This document shows positions 1 through 6,355 of a stretch of 7,173 bases of DNA, piece after piece; the stretch's first letter is position 1, and each line of letters starts with the position of its first letter. Source of the stretch: VFMC01 sp044238435 (GTDB lineage: Bacteria > Actinomycetota > Acidimicrobiia > Acidimicrobiales > Ilumatobacteraceae). The position numbers and the translations under genes are program-made. Where the stretch lies: assembly GCA_044238435.1 (NCBI GenBank), contig JBIIDH010000148.1, positions 1 to 7,173 of the forward strand, given 5' to 3'. Below the pieces are notes generated by a model. It ran no database searches, had not been told where the DNA came from, and saw only the letters and a program-made list of their open reading frames with translations.

Positions 1-229
1 TGCGGTACACGGCGTCGTGGGCACGCTCCGGCGCCTGTGCCTGATGGGGCAGCGCGCCGGGCACCGTCGACGGAGCGACCCAGGGCGGCAATGCCGGTGC
101 ACCCTGCAGCGCGGCGAGCGCGGTGGTGGCGAGTTCGTGCCGTTGCACACCCGACCAGCACGGACCGGCTTGCCCGATGGCCGCCCAGGCATCGCGCTGT
201 GCGGCCTCGAGATCGCTGCGAACGCTCAC
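1..229 (-). CDS. Partial gene, possible AhpD/carboxymuconolactone decarboxylase-related protein (N-terminal 76 residues)
   Basis: The frame is open from a GTG at 227-229 to the window edge, giving 76 residues that begin VSVRSDLEAAQRDAWAAIG. It starts two bases after the P450 stop. A GGAGG inside the last P450 codons ends 10 bases before the GTG, so the two genes are probably translated together. The pattern DLxxAxxxxWxxIxxxGxxWxGxxR, followed later by HDAVYR, resembles actinobacterial proteins annotated as alkylhydroperoxidase-related or carboxymuconolactone decarboxylase family. This is recognition from memory, not an alignment. Those relatives, as I recall them, carry a CxxC-like motif near residue 40; here that stretch reads TTALAAL and has no cysteine (the only one visible is C24). 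No longer frame competes on either strand with a start site of this quality. Function is uncertain, and the C-terminal part lies outside the window. Confidence 0.55.
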   Translation of the reverse strand, partial: MSVRSDLEAAQRDAWAAIGQAGPCWSGVQRHELATTALAALQGAPALPPWVAPSTVPGALPHQAQAPERAHDAVYR

Positions 230-231
230 CT

Positions 232-1455
232 TCAGGCCACCTCCAGCGCCGCCAGGCCGCGGATCACGAACGTGGGGTGGTACTGCGGTTCGGCGACCAG
301 TTCGAGGTCGGGGCGGCGCTCGACGAGGGTGCGCAGCGACACCTCGATCTCCTGGCGGGCGAGTGGCGCGCCGACGCAGAAGTGGATGCCCCCGCCGAAG
401 CCGATGTGCGCTGTGTCGCCCCGACCGACATCGAAACGATCCGGATCGGTGAATCGACGCGGGTCGCGTTCGGCCGACCCGAACAGCATGGCCACCTCGT
501 CACCCACGGCCAGCGCCTGACCAGCGATCTCGACACCGGGTTCCAGCACCCAGCGTTCGAACAGCTGCAACGGCGAGTCCCACCGCAGCATCTCCTCCAC
601 CGCCACCCGGGCATCGACCTCGCCCCGGACGAGTCGCTGCCACTCGTCGCGGTGGCGCAGCAGGGCGCGCACCCCGTTGCCCAGTGTGTTCACCGTGGCC
701 TCGTGGCCTGCTTCGAGCAGCACCATCGTGGTGGAGACGATCTCGTCGTCGTGCAGTCGCTCACCCTCGTCGACCACCGAGGCCAGCGCCGACACCAGCA
801 GGTCGTCGGGGGCTCGACGCTTGTCGGCGATGAGCGCCCGGGTGTAGTCGATGTACTCGCCCGCCGCTCGGTCGGCGGCGGCACGGACCTCGTCGGTGGT
901 GGAGAGCTCGTACATCTTCACGATCTCGTGCGACCAGTCGAGCAGCAGTTGGGTGTCGGCCCGCGGCACGCCGAGCATCGAGCAGATGACGGCAACCGAG
1001 TACGGCTGCGCGTAGTCGGCGATCAGGTCGAAACGGCCCCGGTCGACGCACCGGTCGAGGAGTTCGTCGGCGTAGCGCTCGATCGCCGGGCGTACCGCAG
1101 CGACGGCACGGGGCGTGAAGACCTTCGCCACCAACCGTCGGAGCCGGGTGTGGTCGGGCGGCTCCAGGCACAGCAACGACCAGCGCTCGTGCTCGTGGAA
1201 GCGGCTCCATCGCGGGTCGGGCTCGGGGCGACCGAAGTCGGCGTGGGCGTAGCGGTGGGTGTAGGTACGCCCGAACCGTCGGTCGCGCAGGGTCTCGTGC
1301 ACATCCTCGAACCGGGTGAGCATCCACTGCCCACTGCGCTCGTTCCAGAAGATCGGCGTGGCCTCACGCAGGGCAGCGAGGGTGGGGTACGGATCGGCGA
1401 TGAACGCCGCGTCCTCCACGTCGAAGCGGGCAACGAGCCCGGCGAGGTCGGCCAT
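232..1455 (-). CDS. Cytochrome P450, soluble bacterial class
   Basis: A heme-thiolate monooxygenase (PF00067) that would insert one oxygen atom into an unknown substrate using electrons from a ferredoxin and its reductase; neither partner is encoded here. It has 407 residues from the ATG at 1455, normal for a soluble bacterial P450, and no membrane segment. Visible motifs are: helix C with DHTRLRRL near residue 101; I-helix AGHEAT at 249-254; K-helix ExxR at 288-291 (EMLR); and the heme loop FGGGIHFCVG at 353-362, with C360 as the iron ligand. The usual I-helix acid-threonine pair reads E252-A253, so the catalytic threonine position is alanine, as in P450eryF-like enzymes. An in-frame GTG at 1473 would add six residues; neither start has a clear ribosome site, and ATG was preferred because MADLAGLVARF looks like a normal family N-terminus. 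It lies between the PhoX-like gene and the partial gene as a probable operon. The CYP family and substrate cannot be assigned from sequence alone. Confidence 0.95.
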   Translation of the reverse strand: MADLAGLVARFDVEDAAFIADPYPTLAALREATPIFWNERSGQWMLTRFEDVHETLRDRRFGRTYTHRYAHADFGRPEPDPRWSRFHEHERWSLLCLEPPDHTRLRRLVAKVFTPRAVAAVRPAIERYADELLDRCVDRGRFDLIADYAQPYSVAVICSMLGVPRADTQLLLDWSHEIVKMYELSTTDEVRAAADRAAGEYIDYTRALIADKRRAPDDLLVSALASVVDEGERLHDDEIVSTTMVLLEAGHEATVNTLGNGVRALLRHRDEWQRLVRGEVDARVAVEEMLRWDSPLQLFERWVLEPGVEIAGQALAVGDEVAMLFGSAERDPRRFTDPDRFDVGRGDTAHIGFGGGIHFCVGAPLARQEIEVSLRTLVERRPDLELVAEPQYHPTFVIRGLAALEVA

Positions 1456-1493
1456 GGGCGGAGCGTACGCCACGCCGTCGGCCGCCCGAGCGG

Positions 1494-3449
1494 TCAGGCG
1501 TCGGGGCTCGCCTCGTCGGGGCCGGCGTCGTCAGGGCCAGCGTCACCGTCTACGTCGCCGTCGACGACATCGTCGAAGAAGTCGAGTCCGTCGTCATCGC
1601 TGTCCGCCTCGTTGCCGGCCAGCCTCTCGGCCTTCCACTGCACCGGGGTGGCGAGCCGCTCGGCCTCATCGGAGTCGAGTCGCCGCGCTGCGCCCGACGC
1701 CTGCTGCTCTTGGGAGCGCTCGTAGAGTTTGCGGGCCGACGAAGGTCCGCCTGGCAACTCCTCGAGCAACTGGTTGCCGAGGATGGGCCGGTACGACTCG
1801 TCCTCCTCGAAGCTCGGTGCCGGTTCGGGGTCGACGACCGCAACTGACTCCTCGACCGGCGCAGGGACGACCGGCTCGACGACCACCGGCGGCAGAGCGG
1901 CCTCCAGCACGGGTTCGGGCTGTTCGGCCTCGAGCTCGACCAGTTCATCCTTCGGACGGTTCTTCCAGCGGCGGAACAGCACATATCCACCAGCGAGCGC
2001 AACCGCGAGCACGCCTCCGCCGACGAGGCCTCCCAGGCTGCCGCCCGAACCCCCACCCGAGGTGGCGATCGTCGTCACCGTGGTCGTCGCGGGAACTGTT
2101 TGCGGTGGCTCGGTGGCCGGCACCGTGGTGGGCGGTGGTTCGGTCGCCGGCACAGTGGTCGGTGCTTCGGTGGTCGGCGCCACGGTCGTCGTGACGGCCG
2201 GCACTGCGTCGCCACGGAACGGGCCGGTGATCTCGTAGGTCACACCGGCGGTGAACTCGGTCGCACTCTGGCCGGCCACGATCTCGCCCACGGCGCGCGT
2301 CGTCGTGGCTCGCTGCGACGACAGGTAGAGGCGAGTGCCGCTGGGGTCGAAGACCGGACCGGTGATGCGGATCGGTTCCGGTCCGAGCGCACGTACGAAG
2401 GGGGCCACCTGTCCGTCGGTGGTGATGATGACCACGTCGCCGTCGGCCCCGTCCTCGGCCACGAACAGGTCGCCGGAACGAAACGCCACGGTGAGCGCAT
2501 CGCCGCCGGACAAGACGGCACCTGCCACGCCCGCAGTGTCCGGGTTGCCCTTCCAGATGAGGCGGTAGCGCTGCGATGCGAGTTCGATCCCGTGCACCGC
2601 ATTGTCGCCCCTACTCGTGAAGTACAGCCACCCTCCGGCGCACACGGCGCCGCCACCGCTGGGGAACACACGAGCACCAGGCACCTGGTCGCGCAGCACA
2701 GCGGTCTGTGCAGAAGGGTCGCTCACCGGCGCCCACGACACCGAGCCGTCGTCGGCAACGAGGCACGCCTCGAGCACACCGGCCGACAGATCGCCGGCGA
2801 CCGATGGAGTGAACCGGTAGAGCAGACCCGACGGGTGCGACTGGGTGAGGTACACGCGACCATCCACCGGGTCGACCGCGACCGAGAGGTGGCCGAACAG
2901 ACCGAGGGCCGGGCGGGCCGTCGCCGCGCCACCTGCCGGATCGCACTCCCACACCACACCGCGCTCGGTGAGCACATCGTCTTCACAGCTCAGCCAGGTT
3001 CCCCACGGGGTCACACATCCGCCGCTGTTGCCCTGTGTCTCCGTCACCACCGGATAGGCGTTGCGCACTGAGCCATCGGGGCCGAAGTCGATGGCCGAGA
3101 CGCTGCCGGCACCGGGCGGCAGGATCGACACGAGGTTGCTGTTGCAGAGGAAGGTCCACCCGCCATCGGCGTTCGCGATCGTGCCGGCGCCGTCGGGCCG
3201 CGGCGGCCAGACGTAGCCCGTTCCGTCCACCACCTCGCCGCCGATGGCGACGACGCGCGAGGTGAATCCTGCAGGGAGGAGCAGACCGTTGGCATCGGGC
3301 GTGGTCGACAGCGGCCCATACGGTCCGTCGCCGATGGCCGACGGCGGCACACCCCGGGCGCCCGCCGTTCGCGTCGCGAGCGCGACCGGCAACAGCGACG
3401 CCCCGCCGACCACTACTGCGCTCATTGTCAGGAACTCGCGTCGATCCAT
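1494..3449 (-). CDS. Tat-exported PhoX-like (DUF839) protein with C-terminal membrane anchor and acidic cytoplasmic tail
   Basis: It has 651 residues. The N-terminus MDRREFL is a twin-arginine motif followed by a hydrophobic stretch to about residue 26, so folded export with a cofactor is likely. Residues about 40-410 match the DUF839/PhoX beta-propeller type, including TPWGTWLSCED (147-157), GHLSVAVDPVDGRVYLT (186-202) and ITGPVFDPSGTRLYLSSQR (about 362-380). A Thr/Pro-rich stalk covers about 418-463, a Gly/Ser linker follows, then one helix (about 472-492, GGLVGGGVLAVALAGGYVLF) ends in RRWK. This predicts N-outside, C-inside topology and a 155-residue acidic cytoplasmic tail ending in D/G-rich sequence. 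True PhoX is a calcium- and iron-dependent secreted phosphatase; several residues I recall as its ligands look replaced here (see findings), so phosphatase activity is doubtful. The ATG at 3449 was chosen because GAGGTG lies six bases upstream; a GTG at 3458 would add three residues. It is probably the first gene of the operon with the P450. Confidence 0.88.
   Translation of the reverse strand: MDRREFLTMSAVVVGGASLLPVALATRTAGARGVPPSAIGDGPYGPLSTTPDANGLLLPAGFTSRVVAIGGEVVDGTGYVWPPRPDGAGTIANADGGWTFLCNSNLVSILPPGAGSVSAIDFGPDGSVRNAYPVVTETQGNSGGCVTPWGTWLSCEDDVLTERGVVWECDPAGGAATARPALGLFGHLSVAVDPVDGRVYLTQSHPSGLLYRFTPSVAGDLSAGVLEACLVADDGSVSWAPVSDPSAQTAVLRDQVPGARVFPSGGGAVCAGGWLYFTSRGDNAVHGIELASQRYRLIWKGNPDTAGVAGAVLSGGDALTVAFRSGDLFVAEDGADGDVVIITTDGQVAPFVRALGPEPIRITGPVFDPSGTRLYLSSQRATTTRAVGEIVAGQSATEFTAGVTYEITGPFRGDAVPAVTTTVAPTTEAPTTVPATEPPPTTVPATEPPQTVPATTTVTTIATSGGGSGGSLGGLVGGGVLAVALAGGYVLFRRWKNRPKDELVELEAEQPEPVLEAALPPVVVEPVVPAPVEESVAVVDPEPAPSFEEDESYRPILGNQLLEELPGGPSSARKLYERSQEQQASGAARRLDSDEAERLATPVQWKAERLAGNEADSDDDGLDFFDDVVDGDVDGDAGPDDAGPDEASPDA
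2082..2201 (-). repeat. Thr/Pro-rich stalk-coding repeats within the PhoX-like gene
   Basis: This codes for a low-complexity segment with near-repeats of TVPATEPP (twice) and TVPATTT, surrounded by TTT and APTT. The DNA repeats as variants of GGCACCGTGGT and GGTTCGGTCGCCGGCAC. It fits an extended, possibly O-glycosylated stalk between the exported propeller and the membrane anchor. Repeat number could vary between strains by slippage; this is inference. Confidence 0.8.
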
Positions 3450-3455
3450 CCGGGC

Positions 3456-3461
3456 CACCTC
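3456..3461 (-). promoter_or_regulatory. Ribosome binding site GAGGTG of the PhoX-like gene
   Basis: GAGGTG on the minus strand ends six bases before the ATG at 3449, and it overlaps the alternative GTG codon at 3458. The fit to the anti-Shine-Dalgarno sequence is good, which favours the ATG as start and gives the compact Tat peptide MDRREFL. Confidence 0.65.
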
Positions 3462-3507
3462 ATCCTCGGTGCCGTCGTCCGCCCGACTGGACCGGGACGA
3501 ACGTCTG

Positions 3508-3524
3508 CGTGGCGTCGTGCCACG
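3508..3524. promoter_or_regulatory. Inverted repeat CGTGGC-N5-GCCACG in the divergent intergenic region
   Basis: Two perfect six-base arms with a five-base spacer lie between the divergent PhoX-like and acyl-CoA dehydrogenase genes, 58 bases upstream of the former and 124 bases upstream of the latter. Size and symmetry suit a dimeric repressor operator. No regulator gene is next to it, and no convincing -10/-35 pair was seen for either gene, so the role is only suggested. Confidence 0.35.
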
Positions 3525-3648
3525 TCACGCTCAGTGATCGTCCGGCACTCCGAGAATCGTGCACGGAGGATTTCCGACGCTCCGGGTGGTTTGCTCCGCA
3601 CGTTCGGCCGGTGTTGATCATCGGGTGCGTTGCTCGCGAGACTGCGGT

Positions 3649-4878
3649 ATGACCACTGCTGCCACCGCTGCCACCACCGACGTCGCTCACGATCCAGATC
3701 GTCGACGGGTGGAGGAGGCCCTCGAGCGACTGCTTGCCACGCATGACCCGCGCCAGGTCGACGATCGCGCGTTCCGTGGCGCCCGCTACGACCACGGCCT
3801 GGCCTGGGTGCACTTCCCCAGCGGTTTCGGTGGCCTCGGAGTTCGCCCCGATCTGAACCGTCTCGTCGAAGAGCGCGTGCGGGCCGCCGGAGCGAAGGCC
3901 CAGGATCCGTCGACGTTCTTCATCGCCCTCGCCGGCCCCACCATCGTCACGCACGGCACCGACGAACAGAAGCACCGCTTCCTTCGCCCGATGTTCACGG
4001 GCGAGGAGCGGTGGTGCCAGCTGTTCAGCGAGCCGGGCGCGGGCTCCGACTTCGCCGGCCTCGGCACGCGGGCAGTGCGCGACGGCGACGAATGGGTGGT
4101 GAACGGCCAGAAGGTGTGGAACACCCTCGCCCACCTCGGCGACTGGGGCATGCTCGTCACCCGCACCGATCCCGACCAGCCCAAGCACAAGGGCCTCACC
4201 TACTTCGCGCTCGACATGCGTTCGCCCGGCGTGGAGGTGCGACCTCTGCGCCAGATCACCGGCGAAGCCGAGTTCAACGAGGTCTACATGACCGATGCCC
4301 GCGTGCCCGACACGATGCGCATCGGCGCCGAGGGCGAGGGGTGGCGCGTCGCACTCACCACGCTGATGAACGAGCGCGTGTCGATCGGTTCCGGCAGCGG
4401 CTCGCGTCGGCGCGGCCCGATGGATGTGGTGCTCGACCTGTGGCGCGAGCTGCCGGGCGACGAACGCGACGGTGCCCGCCGCGACCAGCTGATGCGCCTG
4501 TACTGCGTGTCCGAAACGCTTCGCCTCACCAACGCCCGCGCCGGTGCCGCCGCCAAGGCCGGCAACCCCGGCCCCGAAGGATCCATCGCCAAGCTGGCAC
4601 TCGCCGACTTCAACAAGCGGGTCAGCGAGTTCGGTATCGACCTGCTCGGCGCCGAGGGCATGGTGGGCTACGACTTCACGTTCCGCCGACCCGAGAACCT
4701 GTCGGTCGACGGCCTCGAGCACGGCATCCGCCACGCCTTCCTGCGCGCTCGCGCCAACTCCATCGAGGGCGGCACCAGCGAGATCATGCGCAACATCCTG
4801 GGCGAGCAGGTGCTCGGCCTGCCGGGCGAGCCCCGGGTCGACAAGGACCTCCCCTGGATCAAGGTGCCCCGCAACTGA
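3649..4878 (+). CDS. Acyl-CoA dehydrogenase, FadE-like
   Basis: A flavoenzyme that oxidises an acyl-CoA to the alpha,beta-enoyl-CoA and passes electrons to electron-transfer flavoprotein, in fatty-acid, branched-chain or sterol side-chain breakdown. It has 409 residues, the usual family length. The N-terminal helical domain covers about 15-120; the middle FAD-contacting strand has CQLFSEPGAGSDFAGL (123-138) and VNGQKVW (151-157); and the C-terminal helical domain ends with EGGTSEIMRNI (373-383). The MCAD-type catalytic glutamate position, just before GTSEI, is glycine here. E242 in MNERVSIG is the more likely base, by comparison with isovaleryl-CoA dehydrogenase and mycobacterial FadE enzymes; this is inference. 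The start is the ATG at 3649; the frame stays open upstream to a GTG at 3559, but that extension (HGGFPTLRVVCSARSAG) is not family-like. No clear Shine-Dalgarno precedes the ATG, so translation may be leaderless. It is divergent from the PhoX-like gene and converges on the HNH gene. Chain-length preference is unknown. Confidence 0.93.
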   Translation: MTTAATAATTDVAHDPDRRRVEEALERLLATHDPRQVDDRAFRGARYDHGLAWVHFPSGFGGLGVRPDLNRLVEERVRAAGAKAQDPSTFFIALAGPTIVTHGTDEQKHRFLRPMFTGEERWCQLFSEPGAGSDFAGLGTRAVRDGDEWVVNGQKVWNTLAHLGDWGMLVTRTDPDQPKHKGLTYFALDMRSPGVEVRPLRQITGEAEFNEVYMTDARVPDTMRIGAEGEGWRVALTTLMNERVSIGSGSGSRRRGPMDVVLDLWRELPGDERDGARRDQLMRLYCVSETLRLTNARAGAAAKAGNPGPEGSIAKLALADFNKRVSEFGIDLLGAEGMVGYDFTFRRPENLSVDGLEHGIRHAFLRARANSIEGGTSEIMRNILGEQVLGLPGEPRVDKDLPWIKVPRN

Positions 4879-4883
4879 CCCGC

Positions 4884-4908
4884 GACCGGGCAATCGGACT
4901 GCCCCGTC
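4884..4908. terminator. Imperfect hairpin between convergent genes, candidate bidirectional terminator
   Basis: GACCGGGCA and TGCCCCGTC pair as a nine-base stem with one C-C mismatch and a seven-base loop, in the 40 bases between the two convergent stop codons. There is no T-run on either strand, as is common for hairpin-type ends in high-GC actinobacteria. The position between convergent stops is the main support. Confidence 0.5.
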
Positions 4909-4918
4909 GACACCGGGC

Positions 4919-6247
4919 TCATGCCCACTGTTGTGCAGGTGGTCCGGTGGTCATGAGCAGGGTGCCGTCGCGTGCGCGCACGGTGATGGCCCGGTCGGCA
5001 CTCATGGTGAGTTGCCATCGTTCGGCGTGGAGTCGGTCGTGGTGGTGCCTGCAGAGTGGCAGCAGGTTGGCAAGGTCGGTCCGTCCGCCGTGTTCCCAGT
5101 AGTGGATGTGGTGGGCTTCGGTGATGGCCACGTGTCGTGCGCAGCCGGGGATGGCGCAGGTCCGGTACATCGCCCGGAGCGCCCTGCGTTGGCGGGAGCT
5201 GGCGTGTCGTCGACTCCGGCCGTGGTCGAGGCCGACCGGTCGGGTGAGTGAAGCGGTGATCTGGTCGTAGCTGGGGACCGGGTCGCCCTGCACGATGACG
5301 ACGCCGTCACTGTTGACGACGACTGGCACGAACCTCGCCCGCCCGGCGATCGTGCGGATGCTGTCGATCGGCAGATCGATCCCCGGCCCGCAATCCACTT
5401 TCGATTGTGCGTGTCGGCCGTGTTCGAAGGTCTGCTGATCGATGACCACGATGACTTCGGGCTTGCCGACTGGGCCGCCTTCACCCCTGACCAGGTCCAT
5501 GAGTGCGTGGGCGCGGAGCCAGTCCATCGCGTCGAGTGGATCGGTCGGACATTCGGGTGGCCGCGGTTGGGCGAGGCGGGCTTGGAGTTGCTCGTGGAGC
5601 AGGTGCTGATACACCGCGCCGAGCTCCGGGTCGAGTGACAGCGACGTTCGCACCATGCCTGAGTTGGGGTCGACCCACACCCGGCATCGGCTGTCGCGTT
5701 TCTGACGCTCCAACCGCCGTTTGCCGTCGTCGGCTTCGATGAGGCGGATCTCGCGCTGTAACCAGCCACGGAACTGCTCGACCGTCGCGCGCTGCACCAC
5801 AGCGCGTGCGACGAGGTCGGCTTCCAACGCGCGCAACGCGGGCTGCAACCGCGACTCGAGGGATCGGACCGCGGCGGTGAATGCGTCGAGATGCTCACCC
5901 GACAGTCGGCCCTCGTCCATCGACGCTTTCAACTCCGGAGCCTGCGCAGCCTGCTCCGCGCGCTCGAGCGCTCGTCCCGCCCCGCCAGCCGAGCGACCAG
6001 TCGCACGTGCGTTGATCGCCGCGGGATCCACCCCGGGACACTGTGCGGCGAGCTGCCGTAGCCGCTGATTCAGATCGATCTCACGTGCCTGTAGGAACCG
6101 TTGCAGGCCGGCGACGTCGGACAACAACACCGCCACCGCCACCTCGTCCACCACCGACACATCCGTATCAGCGACACGCCGGAACCGGTCGAGAGGGCTC
6201 ACGCATGCCACACCCCCGGCAGATACTGACAACACAGCCGTGTTCAC
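4919..6247 (-). CDS. DUF222 / 13E12-family protein with C-terminal HNH endonuclease domain
   Basis: It has 442 residues from the preferred GTG at 6247. Residues about 15-330 match the DUF222 (13E12 repeat) region, starting with LDRFRRVADTDVSVVDEVAV and rich in charged helices. The C-terminal HNH domain has C364 and C369 (CAIPGC), the AHHIHYWEHGG core with H379/H380, N394 in ANLLPLCRHHH, C399, H402/H403 and H407. All the residues expected for a zinc-braced beta-beta-alpha-metal nuclease fold are present, so it looks intact. The family is widespread and multi-copy in actinobacteria; its biological role is not settled. The ATG at 6298 would add 17 residues but has no ribosome site, whereas the GTG at 6247 has GGGGAGG five bases upstream. 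It lies alone, convergent with the acyl-CoA dehydrogenase and divergent from the secreted-protein gene. A LexA-like box in its promoter suggests DNA-damage control. Confidence 0.9.
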   Translation of the reverse strand: MNTAVLSVSAGGVACVSPLDRFRRVADTDVSVVDEVAVAVLLSDVAGLQRFLQAREIDLNQRLRQLAAQCPGVDPAAINARATGRSAGGAGRALERAEQAAQAPELKASMDEGRLSGEHLDAFTAAVRSLESRLQPALRALEADLVARAVVQRATVEQFRGWLQREIRLIEADDGKRRLERQKRDSRCRVWVDPNSGMVRTSLSLDPELGAVYQHLLHEQLQARLAQPRPPECPTDPLDAMDWLRAHALMDLVRGEGGPVGKPEVIVVIDQQTFEHGRHAQSKVDCGPGIDLPIDSIRTIAGRARFVPVVVNSDGVVIVQGDPVPSYDQITASLTRPVGLDHGRSRRHASSRQRRALRAMYRTCAIPGCARHVAITEAHHIHYWEHGGRTDLANLLPLCRHHHDRLHAERWQLTMSADRAITVRARDGTLLMTTGPPAQQWA

Positions 6248-6252
6248 ACGCA

Positions 6253-6259
6253 CCTCCCC
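6253..6259 (-). promoter_or_regulatory. Strong ribosome binding site GGGGAGG deciding the HNH gene start
   Basis: GGGGAGG ends five bases before the GTG at 6247 on the minus strand. The upstream in-frame ATG at 6298 is preceded only by the bases of a hairpin (GGTTCCCGTC), with no purine-rich site. This favours a start 17 codons later than the longest open frame. Confidence 0.75.
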
Positions 6260-6303
6260 ACACACCCGCACCAGCAGCGAGCGACCAGCAACCGACATGA
6301 CGG

Positions 6304-6320
6304 GAACCCGAACCGGGTTC
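6304..6320 (-). promoter_or_regulatory. Stem-loop 2 of the HNH leader (GAACCCG-GTT-CGGGTTC)
   Basis: A perfect seven-pair GC-rich stem with a three-base loop, ending five bases before the in-frame ATG at 6298 and 57 bases before the preferred GTG. In RNA it would sit where a ribosome site for that ATG would be, which further disfavours the longer start. It could also be a DNA operator. Confidence 0.5.
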
Positions 6321-6326
6321 GATCTG

Positions 6327-6348
6327 GTTCCGAGGGGAAGATCGGAAC
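6327..6348 (-). promoter_or_regulatory. Stem-loop 1 of the HNH leader (GTTCCGA-N8-TCGGAAC)
   Basis: Perfect seven-base arms with an eight-base pyrimidine loop, UCUUCCCC in the minus-strand RNA. It begins eight bases downstream of the predicted -10, so it would form the extreme 5' end of the transcript. The loop is complementary to the gene's ribosome site (see findings). Confidence 0.5.
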
Positions 6349-6355
6349 ACCCGGC

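Noticed and set aside
37..1725. Long plus-strand open frame of 562 codons
   Set aside because: It lies antisense to the P450 and the end of the PhoX-like gene, reads as low-complexity Arg/Val/Gly-rich sequence, and has no family motif; it reflects high GC at third positions of the real genes.
3559..3648. Upstream GTG extension of the acyl-CoA dehydrogenase
   Set aside because: The 30 extra residues are unlike the family and would take up about half of the divergent promoter region; the ATG at 3649 gives the normal length.
3460..4893. Minus-strand open frame of 477 codons opposite the acyl-CoA dehydrogenase
   Set aside because: The plus strand carries clear acyl-CoA dehydrogenase motifs throughout; the minus frame has no recognisable domain.
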